Origin: Galeopsis tetrahit
Lineage: Eukaryota; Streptophyta; Magnoliopsida; Lamiales; Lamiaceae
Direction: 5' to 3'
Assembly (NCBI GenBank): GCA_963675135.1
Contig: OY776132.1
Coordinates: 6,014,001 to 6,078,000, forward strand
Length of the DNA stretch: 64,000 nt
In this document: one piece after another, positions 22,255 through 35,082 of the stretch
Numbering within the stretch: position 1 is the first letter of the stretch
Layout of the letters: every line of letters begins with the position of its first letter
Position numbers and translations under genes: made by a program
The notes under the pieces: generated by a model
Seen by the model: the letters and a program-made list of their open reading frames with translations, nothing else
What the model was told of the DNA's origin: nothing
Databases searched by the model: none

Positions 22255-24121
22255 AGAACAAAGATCAGCTGAAGACCTCAACTGATACAAATTGCAGCAG
22301 ACTAGGAGGATCAGATGAGGTGAATAGACACCCTCATCTTCAGGTAAGTACTTTCCCGATGAAGACAAATAAAGCTGAGGGAAAACTTAGAGTCATCTAA
22401 TAAAGGGGGAATCAATGATACCTTAAGAATCTATCTTCAAAATAAAAATAAAAAATGATACCTTAAGAATCCTTGATGAAATACTCTACAATCTGCATTG
22501 CATATTATATATATATATACAGAAGACTTGAACAAAGTTATTTGACATCTTTACTCTAAGCAATGTATATCTATGTATAATAATAAACTATTCTTCATAA
22601 AATACTTTATTTATATACATACATACAGTATACTATTGAGTTATACTTGGTTGGATTAATACACCATCCTCACCGACTCAACAGTATGCATGCACTGTAC
22701 GGATTCCAAATAACTCTTGCTCAAAATTTATAAATTCTGCATTCCATAAGATAGAGTCTGAATCTCTTTAAATGTGAACCCTTAGATCAAGAATCTCATT
22801 GTTGATCTTAAGAAGTAACTTTTCAGAAATTCAGACCTATCAACTCTATAGTTTTGTCATCTTTCACTCCACTAACTCATTTCTACCCCTATAAAAGGAG
22901 GAAGTTATGAGAACACCTAAGAACACAAATCACTAACTATTATTCTTGTTTCAGGTATGGAAACAATCGAAAGAAGAGATGGAATGAAGATCATCCCTCA
23001 ACCAAGGTCTTGGGTGAAGGAGATGAAGATTTGTCCAGAAGATGAAGATGATGCAGATCAGCATACTTGGTTTATCCAACATAAGTATGCCTATGAAAAC
23101 TAGAGGAAGGAGAGACGTTCTTGTTGAAAACTAGAGGAAGTAGAGATACAGAGGACAAAGTAGCAAGCAAGCAGAGCTTCTTCTCCAGGGGGAAGTTCTA
23201 CATGGAGAGCTTGTTATCAAAGGCTACTGTGTCTAAACAAGCCAAGAAGACCAAGTCCATGGCTCTCTCTTCACACTCCATTGAAGCCTCTTCCAATCTT
23301 TCTTCCCTTTCAAGAGAAGCGAAGAAATTCAACAAGGACACATTAGATGCTGCAACCCTTCTGATGATGAGGAACATCAGATGGTGAGGGCAACCTGAAC
23401 CAGTGGGATATCATCCAGGCTGATCATCAAATTGATTTGATGGTCCTACATGGTTCAGAGATAGAGCTGGAAGATCCATCAAACCAGGTTGGATCATCAC
23501 TCACAATAAAGCTGGAAGATCCATCATCCAGGTTGGATCATCACAGCAAACCTCAATCCTCTACTCAGCTGATCAGAAGACCAACTCAGCTGACCAGAAG
23601 ACTTTCAAGAAAAATCAGCAGACTTTTCAAGAAAAACAGAAGACCTCACTCTGCTGATCATATCACTTTATTTCAGAGTATAATGACTATCTTTGATCAT
23701 GTAATTCATTCTAGATTTATTCCTGAATGTAATTAAAGAAATTGGCCTATATAAGGAATGAAATTCACTTATAGAAAACGGCCTTGATGATCAATTCTTA
23801 CCACAAAATTAGTCACAACGGCTATTTTTGGTAATGATGTCATTAATACTTGATTACCATATCGCCAGCAAATCAACAATTGCCACATGGCAAATTCAGC
23901 CGGCAAATTTAAAGAAAGGCCCGAAATCAAAGAAGGAAATCTTGGGTACTACTCCACATTAAAACCATATCTGACCGTTAGATCAAGAATTGTTGGAGTA
24001 TATATATACACACCCTTAAACCTCTCCCAAACCCTTTCGCTCACATTACTCAATTGCTCTCAAACTCTCTTGTTCTGCAAATTTTCTTAAGCATTCCAAA
24101 CCTTACACTCAAATTCTTAGA
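22255..24121 (+). other. Region between pol and the extra ORF, with TATA-like boxes
   Basis: No convincing protein is seen. A weak open frame at 23121-23387 (Ser/Lys-rich) may be debris. A TATAAAAG box at 22890-22897 and a TATATATATACA stretch at 23999-24010 precede the extra ORF; between them 'ttgtttcag' near 22950 looks like a splice acceptor followed by an ATG. These could drive or splice an RNA for the extra ORF. Confidence 0.4.
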
Positions 24122-27100
24122 ATGGCAATCATTGAGATTTACGACGAGAAGACCAAGAGCACTGGAACTCTAGATGCAACAAAGTGGTCTAGGGAAGGAA
24201 AGATTTTCACAGAGAATGCTCAGTTTTTCAAGGGCAAACACACAGCTGCAAACAAGGAGATCCTTCTTCGCTGCATCAACCTCAACCTTCGTGATTTTCT
24301 GGAAGCAGCACCAACTAATGTTTATGAACAAGATGTGCTGGCTTTCTACTCAAACGCTGTGATGAAGGGATCTTATGTTGAAAGTGTCATGGGTGGACAC
24401 AAAGTCAAGGTAACAAGGGAAACCCTTCAGGAACTTTTCGGCTTGTCAAGGGGGAAGATAAATATCTCCACCTATATTATGGGTAGAGAAAAGGAGTATA
24501 AGGAGATGTTTACTGATGGAAGAATCAAGGCTATTGATGCCTCTGGCCTCAAGAAATCACAACTTGACCCCAAGTTCAAAACCTTGATGGACATTGCAGG
24601 AAAGATGCTATTAGGTAACACATTCAGTCATGATGTTGTTACTACTTTGAAGGTCAGAGTAATGGCTGCAATCTGGGATCAGATTGATGGAGATTGGCAA
24701 GGGCTATTTCTGGATGGATTGCCCTTGAGGCCAAGAAGGTCACATTGGACCTCCAATCAAGAGAATGGAAGGTAACATCAACTGTCAGCTTTGTCAACAA
24801 GCTGAGTATTATCCTTCCAGAAGTGCTCCCAAGGAAATACAAGATGGGACCTCATAAGACCTTTCACATCTCCAAGTATTATTTGAGAAAGGAAGCTCTT
24901 GCTGAGGCAGCAAGGTTAAAAGAAGAGAAGAGGAAGTTGTTGGCTGAAGCATCTTCCAAAGATGTTCTGGAGAAGGCAGAAGAGTCTGTTCATGACTCTG
25001 CTGAAGAAGAAGAGGAGCCATCCAAAGAAGAGGCTCAAAAGAAGGCTGCTGAGGATGATGATGATGACAATCAGACCTTAGCACAAAGACGATTTCTAAT
25101 CAGATCAGGGCTCATCTCCCCATCTGATTCAGATGCCACTCCCACTGCCTCCCCTTTGAAGAAGGCAGGTACTTCTAACCCTTCTCTCACTTTCACACCT
25201 TCCAAATTATCAAAGGGTCAGAAGAGAAAGAAGAACAACTCTTCTTTCACCAAGAAATCCAAGAAATCCAGGCTCCCTACTCCCATGAGCATAGCCCCTA
25301 TTTCATCCTTCCACCCTTCTGATGATTCCAACCCATCTGAACCCTCAAACACTGATACCCAAATCCCTGCTGATACTCACACAGCAGAGGAACAAGCCCA
25401 ACCTCAATCAACCCTTGAACCACAATTGCCTACCCCTGCTGATGTTCAAACAGCAGACAACCAAACACAGACCTTCTCCACACCCCCTACTGATGATCAA
25501 ACTCAGGCCACATCCCATGCTGACATTCAGACAACAGATCATCAAGATCAACCATCTACTGATCTTCAAGTAGAAATAGAACCAGACCAGCAGACTCAAA
25601 ACCCTGCTGATGAACAACCCACTAAAGATCAATCTCAACCTCCTACCCAACAAGAAAATATTACTTCCCAAACCCCTGCTGATACTCACACAGCAGAGGA
25701 AAATGACCCAGCTACCCAATCTCCTACCCTCACTGTCCCATCTGCACAAGAAGACTTGGCACCAGCAGACCTGGATCAAGCTGGCCCCTCTCAACCTCAG
25801 TTCAGAATGGTGCACTATCCTATGTGCACAAAGGAGAAGATAATGAGGATGAAGATAGCCAACCTGCTCAAATCTACTACTCCTGATGTTGATGAGGAAT
25901 CAATCCAATTTGAACAAGTACTCAGGATATGTACTTGGATTGAGCTCAGAAGAGATGATGTGGATGACCTTCTTGAGGTCATGGAAGGAATGGGAGGAAA
26001 GAAAAATTTTCTCGATTGGGAAATGGAGCAAAAGGAAGTTGCTCAGGTTCAATCTTTTGCTCAACTACTATCAGCAGAGGCACTGACTGTAGTTTGCAAC
26101 CGGATTCTAGGAATCCCAGTTGATGATGTCTCTGTTCCAGAAGGCTCATCAGATCAGCAGACAGCTGAAAAAGCAAAGATGGAGGAATCAGCTGCACCAA
26201 CCTTGGCAGAAGACTCAGCTGCACCAGCCTTGGTGGAAGACTCAGTTGCAACAGCCCCTGCAGCAGACTCAGCTGAACCAGCTGATAAAGTGGAACTTGA
26301 AAAAGAAATAATCAAAGTTCCAGCTCACTTCATGCCTTCAGATGACCTGCCTCACTTCATTGATAAAGGAGAGAAGATCATGACACATCTGGTTAAGGCC
26401 ACTACCTGCTTCCTCAATGAAGACTACCTATCAGCTGAAGAGAGAGGCAAAGCCCTAATAGTTCATCCAAAGCCTCAAGGGACTGCCTCACCTTCTACTT
26501 CATCTGTTGACTATACAGCAGACATCTGCTCACAAGTCAAAGCTGCAATAGACTTGCACTTTGAGAATGGTTTAGGCCTACAGCTTGGAAGATATGTTGA
26601 AAAAGCTGTTAGGGAGCAGAAGACCCGTCTTCATGACCAGATTATTGACATAGAAGACAAGTTTGGAGAGGCACTTCACCATCAGATAGGTGAATACTTA
26701 AGCATCATCCAGAAGAGGGCATGTGATGTCTCCAAAATGTTTGCTGATGAGATTAATCAATTGGAGACAGCCTACGAGTCTAAAATTAAAGATGCCGAAG
26801 CAAGAGCCAATGAAGGTCAAACTCTTCTTAAGGCAGCTGCAGAGGAGAATGAGAAACTGCAGACTCAGCTGAACGAGACAGCAGCCAAATTGGAAGCACT
26901 TTCAGAAAAGCTCGAAGCTGCCTCCTCAACCAATTCTCTTGCTCATGACATGGAGCACAATATCTCTCACATTACAGCTGTCAGCAAGGTTAATGCCATG
27001 GCCCTGAAGCAGACTCTGAAAGTAGAAATAATGAATGCCATGAAGCATTTTGCGGCTGCACTTGCTGAAGCCAAAAAGGGGGAAGATATGTTGATAAGAG

Positions 27101-27927
27101 CTCTTGAGAAGTCTACTGCACAACAAGCTGTAATGGTAGTATCTCAAGATGAGCTGAATGAAACCTTGGGTGATTTAAAAGGCAAAATCAAGAGCAGACA
27201 AGGAAAAGGCAAAGAAATTGCTCAAGAAGGCACCCAAGCTCCTGCCAAGTGTCTACAGATCAATGCTCCTGTAGAACAAGTCCCTGAGAAGAGGATGACA
27301 AGGAAAAGAAAGACAGATGAACAAGCTCAGTCCAGCAAGAAGTCAACTCCAGCAGAGCCTACTGCAGAAGAGAAAGAGGCTCTAGAGTTGAAGAAAAGGA
27401 AGTTGCTTGAAGCTCAAGAGCTTAAGCAAAAGAAGTTGAATGATGCGAAGGCAGTCAAAGCCAAATTTGAAAGGAAAATTGCCAAACTCAGGAAAGCAAT
27501 CAAGGACAAAGCAAAAGAAGACAGTGTCCTGGTGTTTGATAGCAATTATGTGGATTATTTAGCCCTTCAAGATGAGCTACCAAGATGGTATCCCCTGAAG
27601 AAGAAGTGGCAAATTCAACACCACATAGTAAGGAAATTTGGCCCTCTCCCTTCTTATGAAGAAGAATTTCTTCAATTCTCCCAGTTCATGAACATTGAAG
27701 ATCCAGAGTTCTGGGAAGAAATTGTCAAGACAGCCAAAGAACTTGACAACTGCAGAATCCTAACACCTGAAGAACCCAAATGGGATGCACCCATTCTGGA
27801 CTCAGGAAGAGTCAACTTGATTGAAGTCAAAAGAATTATGTATAAGATCTATGAAGAGGAGAATGTTACAGACTTGCAGCTCATGGAAGAAGTGAGAGCT
27901 CGTCTGTACCTTGCTTACCGCATTTGA
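24122..27927 (+). pseudogene. Large extra ORF behind pol of the Ty1 element (envelope-like position)
   Basis: ATG 24122 begins 'MAIIEIYDEKTKSTGTLDA'. Its frame runs to 24775, but from about 24690 the homology-like sense passes to the +2-shifted frame, which is open to 27927 (over 1070 codons). A one- or two-base slip near 24690-24710 explains this. Residues 60-130 (DVLAFYSNAV, LQELFGLSRG) resemble the PF20167 plant transposon protein family. Then come an acidic stretch, Pro/Gln/Thr repeats built on 'PADTHTAEE'-type units (about 25330-25760), a globular part (RICTWIELRRDDVDD), long coiled coils (about 26640-27140), a Lys/Glu-rich run and a C-terminal Trp-rich part. I see no signal peptide and no membrane segment, so an envelope role is not supported by the sequence. 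Confidence 0.65.
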
Positions 27928-28138
27928 AGAAATCAGAAGACCTGATGAAGACTACTTTAGAAGTTTAAAAGAAACTATTACTTGTAATCTGTAAAAGCTC
28001 TATATATTCAAGTTCTAGTTTTCTTTGCTTACAAGACAAACTCTCATTGTCTTCATCAAATACTTCAGTTTTAAGAATTTTATAAACTCTTATCTTATCT
28101 CATTAAGAGCACTTATCAAGTATAGTTTTGTCTTCATC
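27928..28138. other. 3' untranslated part of the Ty1 element
   Basis: Short AT-rich non-coding stretch between the extra ORF and the polypurine tract. No gene is visible. Confidence 0.5.
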
Positions 28139-28152
28139 AAAAAGGGGGAAAT

Positions 28153-29608
28153 TGTTGGGATATAAATTCACCCTAAGCCCCACTTGATGTTAGAATAGTT
28201 TTGATGGCCAAAACACTTAGATTTTATACATGTAATATGATCAGCTGACTTGTATAGAACAGCTTAGACTAGTCTTGTGTGATCAACTAAATTGATATCA
28301 GCTGATCAGCACAGCCCTGAATTACATGCCTATCCTCAAGATGAGAAGAGTAGAAGACATGAAGACTAGAAGATCCTTGAAGACCAGATAAGTTAAGGTG
28401 CTTGTATACCTACTTATCTGATGGAGTTCAAGATTGAAGATGGCCTAAAAGCAGCACAAAGAATTGCCAGATCAGAAGAGTATTACTCGACTGATATCAG
28501 AAGACAGAAGACCTAAGGCCAGAAGAGTAGTCAGAAGACTAGTAGTACAGATCAGAAGACTATGTACTCTTCCAGGACTCGGCTGATTCCAAAGTCATCT
28601 TGCAATTTAAACGAAGACCTACCTTATTTAAAAGATTGACATGATCCCAGGATTGAAGCAATCAAGCGGCTGGAATCAAGGAATCAAGCCAACATGGAAA
28701 GATTGCCCCAACGGCTAGTCAACTCCAACGGCTAGTTGCAAGCAATCTCCATTATAAATACAAGAGGATGAGAAATCACAAACAAGAAGTCACTACGAGA
28801 GAATTCAACTAGCTAAGCAAACAATCAAGCAAAAAGCCATACTGTTCTAAGAGTTCTCCAAGAGCCAGAAACCATTAGAATATTTGTAGCTCTTAAGTGA
28901 TTTCTATCCAACCCATAAGAAACTGAAACCTGTTCATATTGTATATTCATTGTTTTAGGCATAGTGGTTAAGCAATTTATAAGCTTGAACCATTAGTTGG
29001 ATACTCTTCAAAAAGCCTAAACCCTCACCGAAAGGTTAAAGTTTTTGAACCCCTCAAAGTGCAAGTGCTTACAATCACTTGTGGAGACCGTAGCTGTTAG
29101 GACGGCTCAGATCTCAAAGTCCTATCCTTGGGACTATAAAGGACAAGACCCTTGTAGTTTTTGGTAAATTAAAGGGATTAAACATCACGTTAGGACGTGA
29201 GAGTGGACGTAGGAACGTATATCCGAACCACTATAAACCTGGTGTTATTTACCTTTCTGCACTTTACATTTCCGTCTTTCCATATATTTTTATATAGTGC
29301 ATACTGTGTTTACAACATTCTTCAACTCAGGCCTTAACTTTCAAACCAGCATCAGCTGAGTACTTTCATTAAGCAAAACAAGTTAACACTTTCATAAGAA
29401 CTAAAAGAACGAGTCTAAACAAGGCCTACCATAATTCCGCATATAACCTCTTCAGTCAGATCACTATAGTCATCTGGACCAGCAGACTTGTAGTCCAGTT
29501 GACATAGCAATCAGAAGAGGTTCTCAACTCTCTTGAAAAAGTTTTAAAGTCTATTCACCCCTCCCCTCTAGACTTTAATCCCATTCACTGCTCGTTCAGG
29601 GACCAACA
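28153..29608 (+). repeat. 3' LTR of the Ty1 element
   Basis: A 1456-bp LTR matching 15010-16465 with about 19 differences counted by eye. It is preceded by the polypurine tract (28139-28152) and ends at GGGACCAACA. Confidence 0.92.
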
Positions 29609-32543
29609 AAATCAACAAATGAACTACTTGGAGGGTCTTCCTAGCAAGTATCAAAAGATCGAAGTTGGGGAGTGCAGTCGGCGTTTCGACGACCACCAAG
29701 TGGAGGCGAACGAGCACGCCTCCATGGAAGTGGGCGACCACACCCCAATGGAAATCGACGAGCAGGCAGATTTGGGCGACCAGATCCCCGACAACCAGGT
29801 TCCAGAAAACATTCCAGATCTGGAGCCTAGGTTAGGCTTTGAGCCAGAGTTCGGAATTGAGGATCCTCGTTGGAAGGAGCCTAAAGAGCGGGTAACTCCA
29901 GCGGAGGACCTTGAAACCATCCACCTAAACGAAGCTCGTCCAGAACTCGAAGTATTCATAGGTTCAAATTTACCAGTGCAATTGCGGTCAGATATGGTCG
30001 CATTTTTGAAAGAAAACATCGGAGCATTCGCCTGGTCGCACGAGGATATGGTGGGCATTGACATGAAACATGCCTGCCACAAATTGAACATTGATCCAAC
30101 AAGAAGACCGGATAAATATGCGGCTATGGCGGTCGAAGTCAAGAAATTGATCGACAACAAATTAATCGAGAAAACTGGAACTGATCCCGAGTGGTTGGCA
30201 AATCCAGTGCTCGTCAGAAAGACGACCGGATCGTGGAGATTGTGTATAGACTTCACAGATCTAAACGACGCCTGTCCAAAAGATCACTTTCCGATGCCCC
30301 ACATCGATCATCTGGTAGATAATACAGCGGGGCACGAGATGTTAACTTTCATGGATGCTTTCGCAGGATACCATCAGATTGCGATGCATCCCGACGACCA
30401 GCGACATACGACTTTCATGACGGCGGTCGACATGTACAGCTGGAAGAGAATGCCTTTCGGTTTGAAAAACGCAGGGGCAACATACCAAAGACTAGTAAAT
30501 AAGATGTTCGAGAAACACATCGGCGAGATGGTGGAGGTCTATATCGACGACATCGTTGTCAAAAGCTTGCGGAAAGAGGATCACCTACACCACCTTGCCA
30601 TGACATTCGATATTCTGAAAGAATACAACATGAAGTTAAATCCAAAGAAATGCAGTTTTGGAGTTAGCTCAGGAAAATTTCTGGGACACTTGGTTAGCCA
30701 GCGGGGCATCGAGGCAAATCCGAGTAAAATTCAAGCAATCATCGACATGCAAAGCCCGAGGAATGTAAAAGAAGTACAGAGGTTGACAGGATGCCTTGCA
30801 TCGCTGAACAGATTCATTGCACGAACGGGCGATCGTTGCAAACCTTTTTTCGATGCTTTGAAAAAAAGGAGGTTCGAATGGACCGACGACTGTGAGAAAG
30901 CTTTCGGAAAGCTAAAGGAATATCTATCAGATCCGAAGGTCCTATCTAAGCCAGTCCCCGACGAAATTTTGTATCTATACTTGGCGGCCACTGACTGTGC
31001 GATCAGTTCAGTGCTCGTCCGAGCAGAGGGGAGCACACATCTGCCAATCTACTACGTAAGTCAATCATTGAGAGATGCGGAGTTGAGATACACTTCGATG
31101 GAAAAATTGGCGTACACCTTAGTCATGAGCGTCAGAAAGCTAAGACAGTACCTGTTCGACCACGAGGTGGTCGTCCTCACGACATTTCCTCTTCGGCGAG
31201 CACTGCATCATCCGGATACCACTGGAAGACTTTTGAAATGGTCGGTGGAAATCGGGCAATTTTGGCTCACCTACACACCCAGAACGGCAATCAAGGGACA
31301 AGTGTTGGCAGAATTCATAGTAGAGCTCACTTTCCCGAATAAACTTGACAAGGAAATCGAACTTCCTTGGGTACTATTCGTCGATGGCTCTTCGACGAGC
31401 ACCAAAGCGGGGGCAGGAATCGTCCTCACCAGCCCAACCGGACAGACATTTGCTTCGGCGATCGAGTTCGAGTATCGGGCGACCAACAACGTAGCAGAGT
31501 ACGAGGCTCTGGTCGCTGGAATCAAGATGGCTATGGCCGTGGGCGCCAGAAAACTGAAAATTTTTTCTGACTCAAAACTGTTTGTATGTCAAATTACGGG
31601 CGAGTACGAAGCTCGCGACGATCAAATGATAAAGTATCAAGACCTAGTGAAAGGATTACTCGAGCAATTTGATCAAATCCACATCGAGCAAATCCCTAGG
31701 GAGGAGAATACGCAAGCAGATGCGTTAGCTCGGCTGGCCACTTCAGATGGGGAGGCAATATTTTCAGAAGCGACCATCACTAAAATTTCTTCCCCATCGA
31801 TGAACAGAGGTCAGATTTTGCAGGTTGAAGCGACCAGCGACGAGGACTGGAGGTCGCCGATCACCAGGTACATCAAGACCGGCGAGCTCCCGGAAGACAA
31901 AGTAAAAGCAACCAGATTGCAACTCAGGTCCGCAAGGTACACTATTATTGGCGACCAGTTGTACAAACGGGGTTTTTCAATGCCTATATTGAAATGCCTC
32001 GGAGAGGACGAAGCGAAGATCGTCATGCACGAAATCCACGACGGAGTCTATGGAAATCATACAGGGGGGCAAGCGCTCGCTTTAAAAATCATAAGACAGG
32101 GCTATCGGACGACCACGAGGAATTCTACAGGTGAGACTCCGTTCGCGCTCGCGTTCGGAACCGAAGCTGTCATACCAGTAGAAGGGCAGGTCGCCACTTT
32201 TCGAGTGACAAATTATGACGAGCAGTTGAATAACGATGTACAGCTCTCCGACTTGGACTTCCTAGAAGAGCGAAGACTGACAGCGGACGAGAAGAATGTG
32301 GTCTACAAGCAAAGGTCAGAACGCTACTACAACACCAAAGTACGTGCTCGCCAATTTACTATCGGCCAGCTCGTACTTCGACGGGCGACGGAACAGTCCA
32401 TTGGCATACTTGGCCCGACTTGGGAGGGTCCGTACCGAATAACGCGCACACTCCTGAACGGATCGTACGAGCTAGAAGATATCGAAGGCAAGCCGAGCAA
32501 GTACCCATGGAATGCAGTCAAGCTGAAGAAGTTTTATCAGTAA
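29609..32543 (+). pseudogene. pol of Ty3 element 2 with integrase core deleted in frame
   Basis: The frame is open from before ATG 29619 to TAA 32541-32543 (974 codons), continuing the protease fragment at 14544-15009. RT has intact MPFGLKNAG and YIDD; both RNase H regions are present with IFSDS (GAC 31569-31571). Near 32100, 'IIRQGY' is followed directly by 'RTTTRNSTGETPF'. Compared with element 1, nucleotides 7033-7560 are absent, which is 528 bp or 176 codons. This removes the CC half of the zinc finger and the whole D,D,E core but keeps the frame. A 24-27-bp gap near 30108 also removes the segment holding the stop of element 1. The product could not integrate DNA. Confidence 0.85.
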
Positions 32544-33121
32544 GTTTTTAAATTATTTACATTTGTATAGTTTGTATCTAGTTATCGTTTCAATACATGT
32601 CAAGGTTTAAATTTCATCAAGTGTTAGATAAGTTTTAGAAATTTTAGATAAGGCTCTGCGTAGCCAACTAACAAAAGAGTTCAACCGACGAATGGTTAAC
32701 TCTAAAAGACGAGCACTCTTTCTCAAAGATGCTCGCAAGGTAGTGACGACGATGATCACTATCTAAGAAACCAAAGAGTTCAACCGACGAACAGTTAACT
32801 CTAAAAGACTAGCACTCTTTCTTAAAGATGCTCGCAAGGAGTGGCGACGACGATCACTATCTAAAATATACGAACACAAACCAATGAAAGAAAAATTCAA
32901 AAGACAAGTACTCATTGAAAGATGCTTGCAAAAAATAATCATAACATAAATTGAAAAGCAGTGACGAGGACAATCACTCAAAATAAACGAACACATCATA
33001 AGCAAAAAAGAAGTTCCATTCAATAAAAAGCCTTAAAGGCTGAAATTACAAAGAAGGCCCTAGTGGCCGAACAGTCATAAACAAAATAAAACAATAAAAA
33101 GAGTAAAGTTGTCGAGCGGAT
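32544..33121. other. 3' non-coding region of element 2 with short tandem repeats
   Basis: About two degenerate copies of the 100-bp unit of element 1 lie at 32673-32858 ('gacgagcactctttct', 'gagttcaaccgacgaa'). The rest has no gene. Confidence 0.7.
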
Positions 33122-34770
33122 TTATGGATGATCTCCAACCTCTGCAGCATTCCCCTCGGCAAGAGCATCCTGCTCGCCTGCAACCTCTTCCTCGGCAGGA
33201 GCACTCTGCTCGTCCTGTTGAGTTGGGGAGTCTTGTGGCGGATCCTCGAAATAGACCGGAACAGCCAAGAGACGAGGAAACATGAGTCCCATTTTCATCA
33301 GAGGGAGCAGGGGGAGTGATGTTTCTGCTTCAGGTTCTTCCTCCATGATGAGGTCGTCTATGAAACCGCCGAGCTGAGTTACGTCCACTTTTGGATGAAC
33401 TTCTCTGAGTTTATGGACAAGCTCGTGGGCAGTGAGCGCCACCGCGTAAATGGCCGCAGATGCAGCGAGGTTATTACTTTCATCTCGCTCTGCCTTCACG
33501 GCGACCAGTTCTCGCTGAAGAGTGGCCAAGTCATCCTCAGCAGTTGTGAGTTTGTCTAGAAGAGTGATTACCTCGGCGGATTTCACTTTTAGCTCGTCCT
33601 CGGCAGTTTTGAGGCGAGCACGGAGATCTTCCTGATCTTTCTTCCGAACAACTTCAAGTTGGGCCTCAGAATCGGCCAGCTTCGCCTCAAAATCGGCCAG
33701 TTTCTCCCCAGAGTCGGCCAACTGCTTCTCAAGGCCAGCTTTAGCCTTGGCCAGTTGGACGATCGTCGCGCTTTTCTCCTCGCTGGATTTTCGATTCTCG
33801 TAGATCTGGATGGCAAGCTTCTCGGTAGTGAAAGCTATGCGACTAGTTTCGATGGCGATCAGTCTCGCGTTCTCCAAGGAGTTTTGGTTGCACACCTCGT
33901 CGACCAATGTTGTAGTTAGCGATCGGGGCAAGTTCTTCATGGCCCTGATCGTGACCTGATCTAGCACCTCTTCGTCGGCCGGGTCCCGCGAACGGTAATA
34001 GTTGAGGAGATTTTCATTGAAAGGTTCGGAAACCGAGTGTTCGATAATCCTAATAAAGACGAGAATCAGAAAAGGCCAGGTACTTCTAGAAATATTCAAA
34101 GGCATTTTTCAGTAAGCTTACTTGGCAACCCTTTCGGCGCTCCAGCCGAGAAGAGTGTTATCCCCATGGGCCCTTTGCTCGGCCGACGAGCTCGCAGCAA
34201 TTTCTCGCGACCGTTTGGTTCGGCGAGGAGGGGATGCCCTAATGGGGGACACGATCTGGGGGGGTGGCGAGTTAGCCCTCGGTGGAGATCTCCTCGGAGA
34301 GACTCTCTGCTCGGTAGCAGTAGGGCGAGGACCCCCTCGGGTGGGTTTAGCAACCTTTTTCGGAGGAGCCCCCGAGGTCTCCGGCGCTTTCCTCTTGTTG
34401 GTGCCCTCGATGATCGCACGCTCGCGACCGGCCTTCGCTGCTCGCAAAACTTTGCTCACCATTATTTGTTCGAGCTCGATGGTCGGAGGGAGATATGTGA
34501 TAACTTTCTCAGGAACCACTACTAAAGAACGAAGAGTTATTTTTACGAGGAAAAGAAATTTTGCTAAAAAACTTGAGAAATATTTTGATACCTGGAGGAA
34601 ACTCTCGAGTGATATGGTGAGGAGGTACTCTAAGGCCTGCTCGCTCTCGCATACACTCCCTGTTCAGAAAGTGGCAAGACCTTTCCAAGTAGCGACGACG
34701 AGCTACACAACAAATGTGGTACTGGAATAGGGGCGACAGACGGTGCTCGGCGGTCTTCGCGCGAACAGTT
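33122..34770 (-). pseudogene. Antisense gene of element 2, lacking exon 1
   Basis: The minus-strand exons match exons 2-4 of the antisense gene in element 1. Exon 2 lies at about 34770-34593 (LSPLFQYHICC, CRFLN-type and RVPPHH motifs), exon 3 at about 34525-34125 (basic, ending GWSAERVAK, donor GTAAG) and exon 4 at about 34052-33122. Exon 4 is open throughout: 'VSEPFNENLLNYYRSRDP', a long coiled coil with repeated 'KLADSE' and an acidic Glu/Ala-rich tail. Exon 1 with the gypsy-type domain is absent: sequence corresponding to element 1 about 10560-11950 is deleted. The exon-intron borders agree between the two copies, which supports a real spliced gene. Confidence 0.65.
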
Positions 34771-35082
34771 TCCCAAAATTTAGGGGTCATTCCCGAAATC
34801 GAGGTGGGAGAGTGACCCCACGCGCGACCTTTGAGGTCGGCACGCGCCCACGCGCACTGTTCAAATTTTTGGGCGCCGATCACGCGCCTGTCACACATCA
34901 AATTCGCCATCATTAAAGGTACTTCGAAAGGCGTGCTCGGCGTGGGAAACGAGGCAACCGCCTCCAACTTTCGTCATCAAGATTTCAAAATCGATTTGTT
35001 TATCGGAGACGAGTCCACCTTCCAAGAAGACGACCACGCTGCTCGCCTTACTATTCTAAGAATACGAAGAAAGGCGACCAAA

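Larger units (their letters stand above)
15010..29608 (+). mobile_element. Sirevirus-type Ty1/copia LTR retrotransposon nested in element 2
   Basis: The element is 14,599 bp long, with 1456-bp LTRs at 15010-16465 and 28153-29608. It is flanked by aaaac (15005-15009) and aaatc (29609-29613), a 5-bp duplication with one mismatch. The primer site TGGTATCAGAGC (16468-16479) matches initiator tRNA-Met. The polypurine tract aaaaagggggaaat ends at 28152. Domain order protease, integrase, RT, RNase H defines Ty1/copia. Long LTRs, a zinc-knuckle gag with a long coiled tail and a large extra ORF behind pol fit the Sirevirus (SIRE/Maximus) lineage. By eye the LTRs differ at about 19 positions (about 1.3%), so the insertion is fairly recent. 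gag-pol carries several stops and a frameshift, so it cannot act alone. Confidence 0.93.

Noticed and set aside
24122..27927. True envelope protein in the Sirevirus
   Set aside because: Position fits, but I see neither a signal peptide nor a membrane segment, so I named it only by position.
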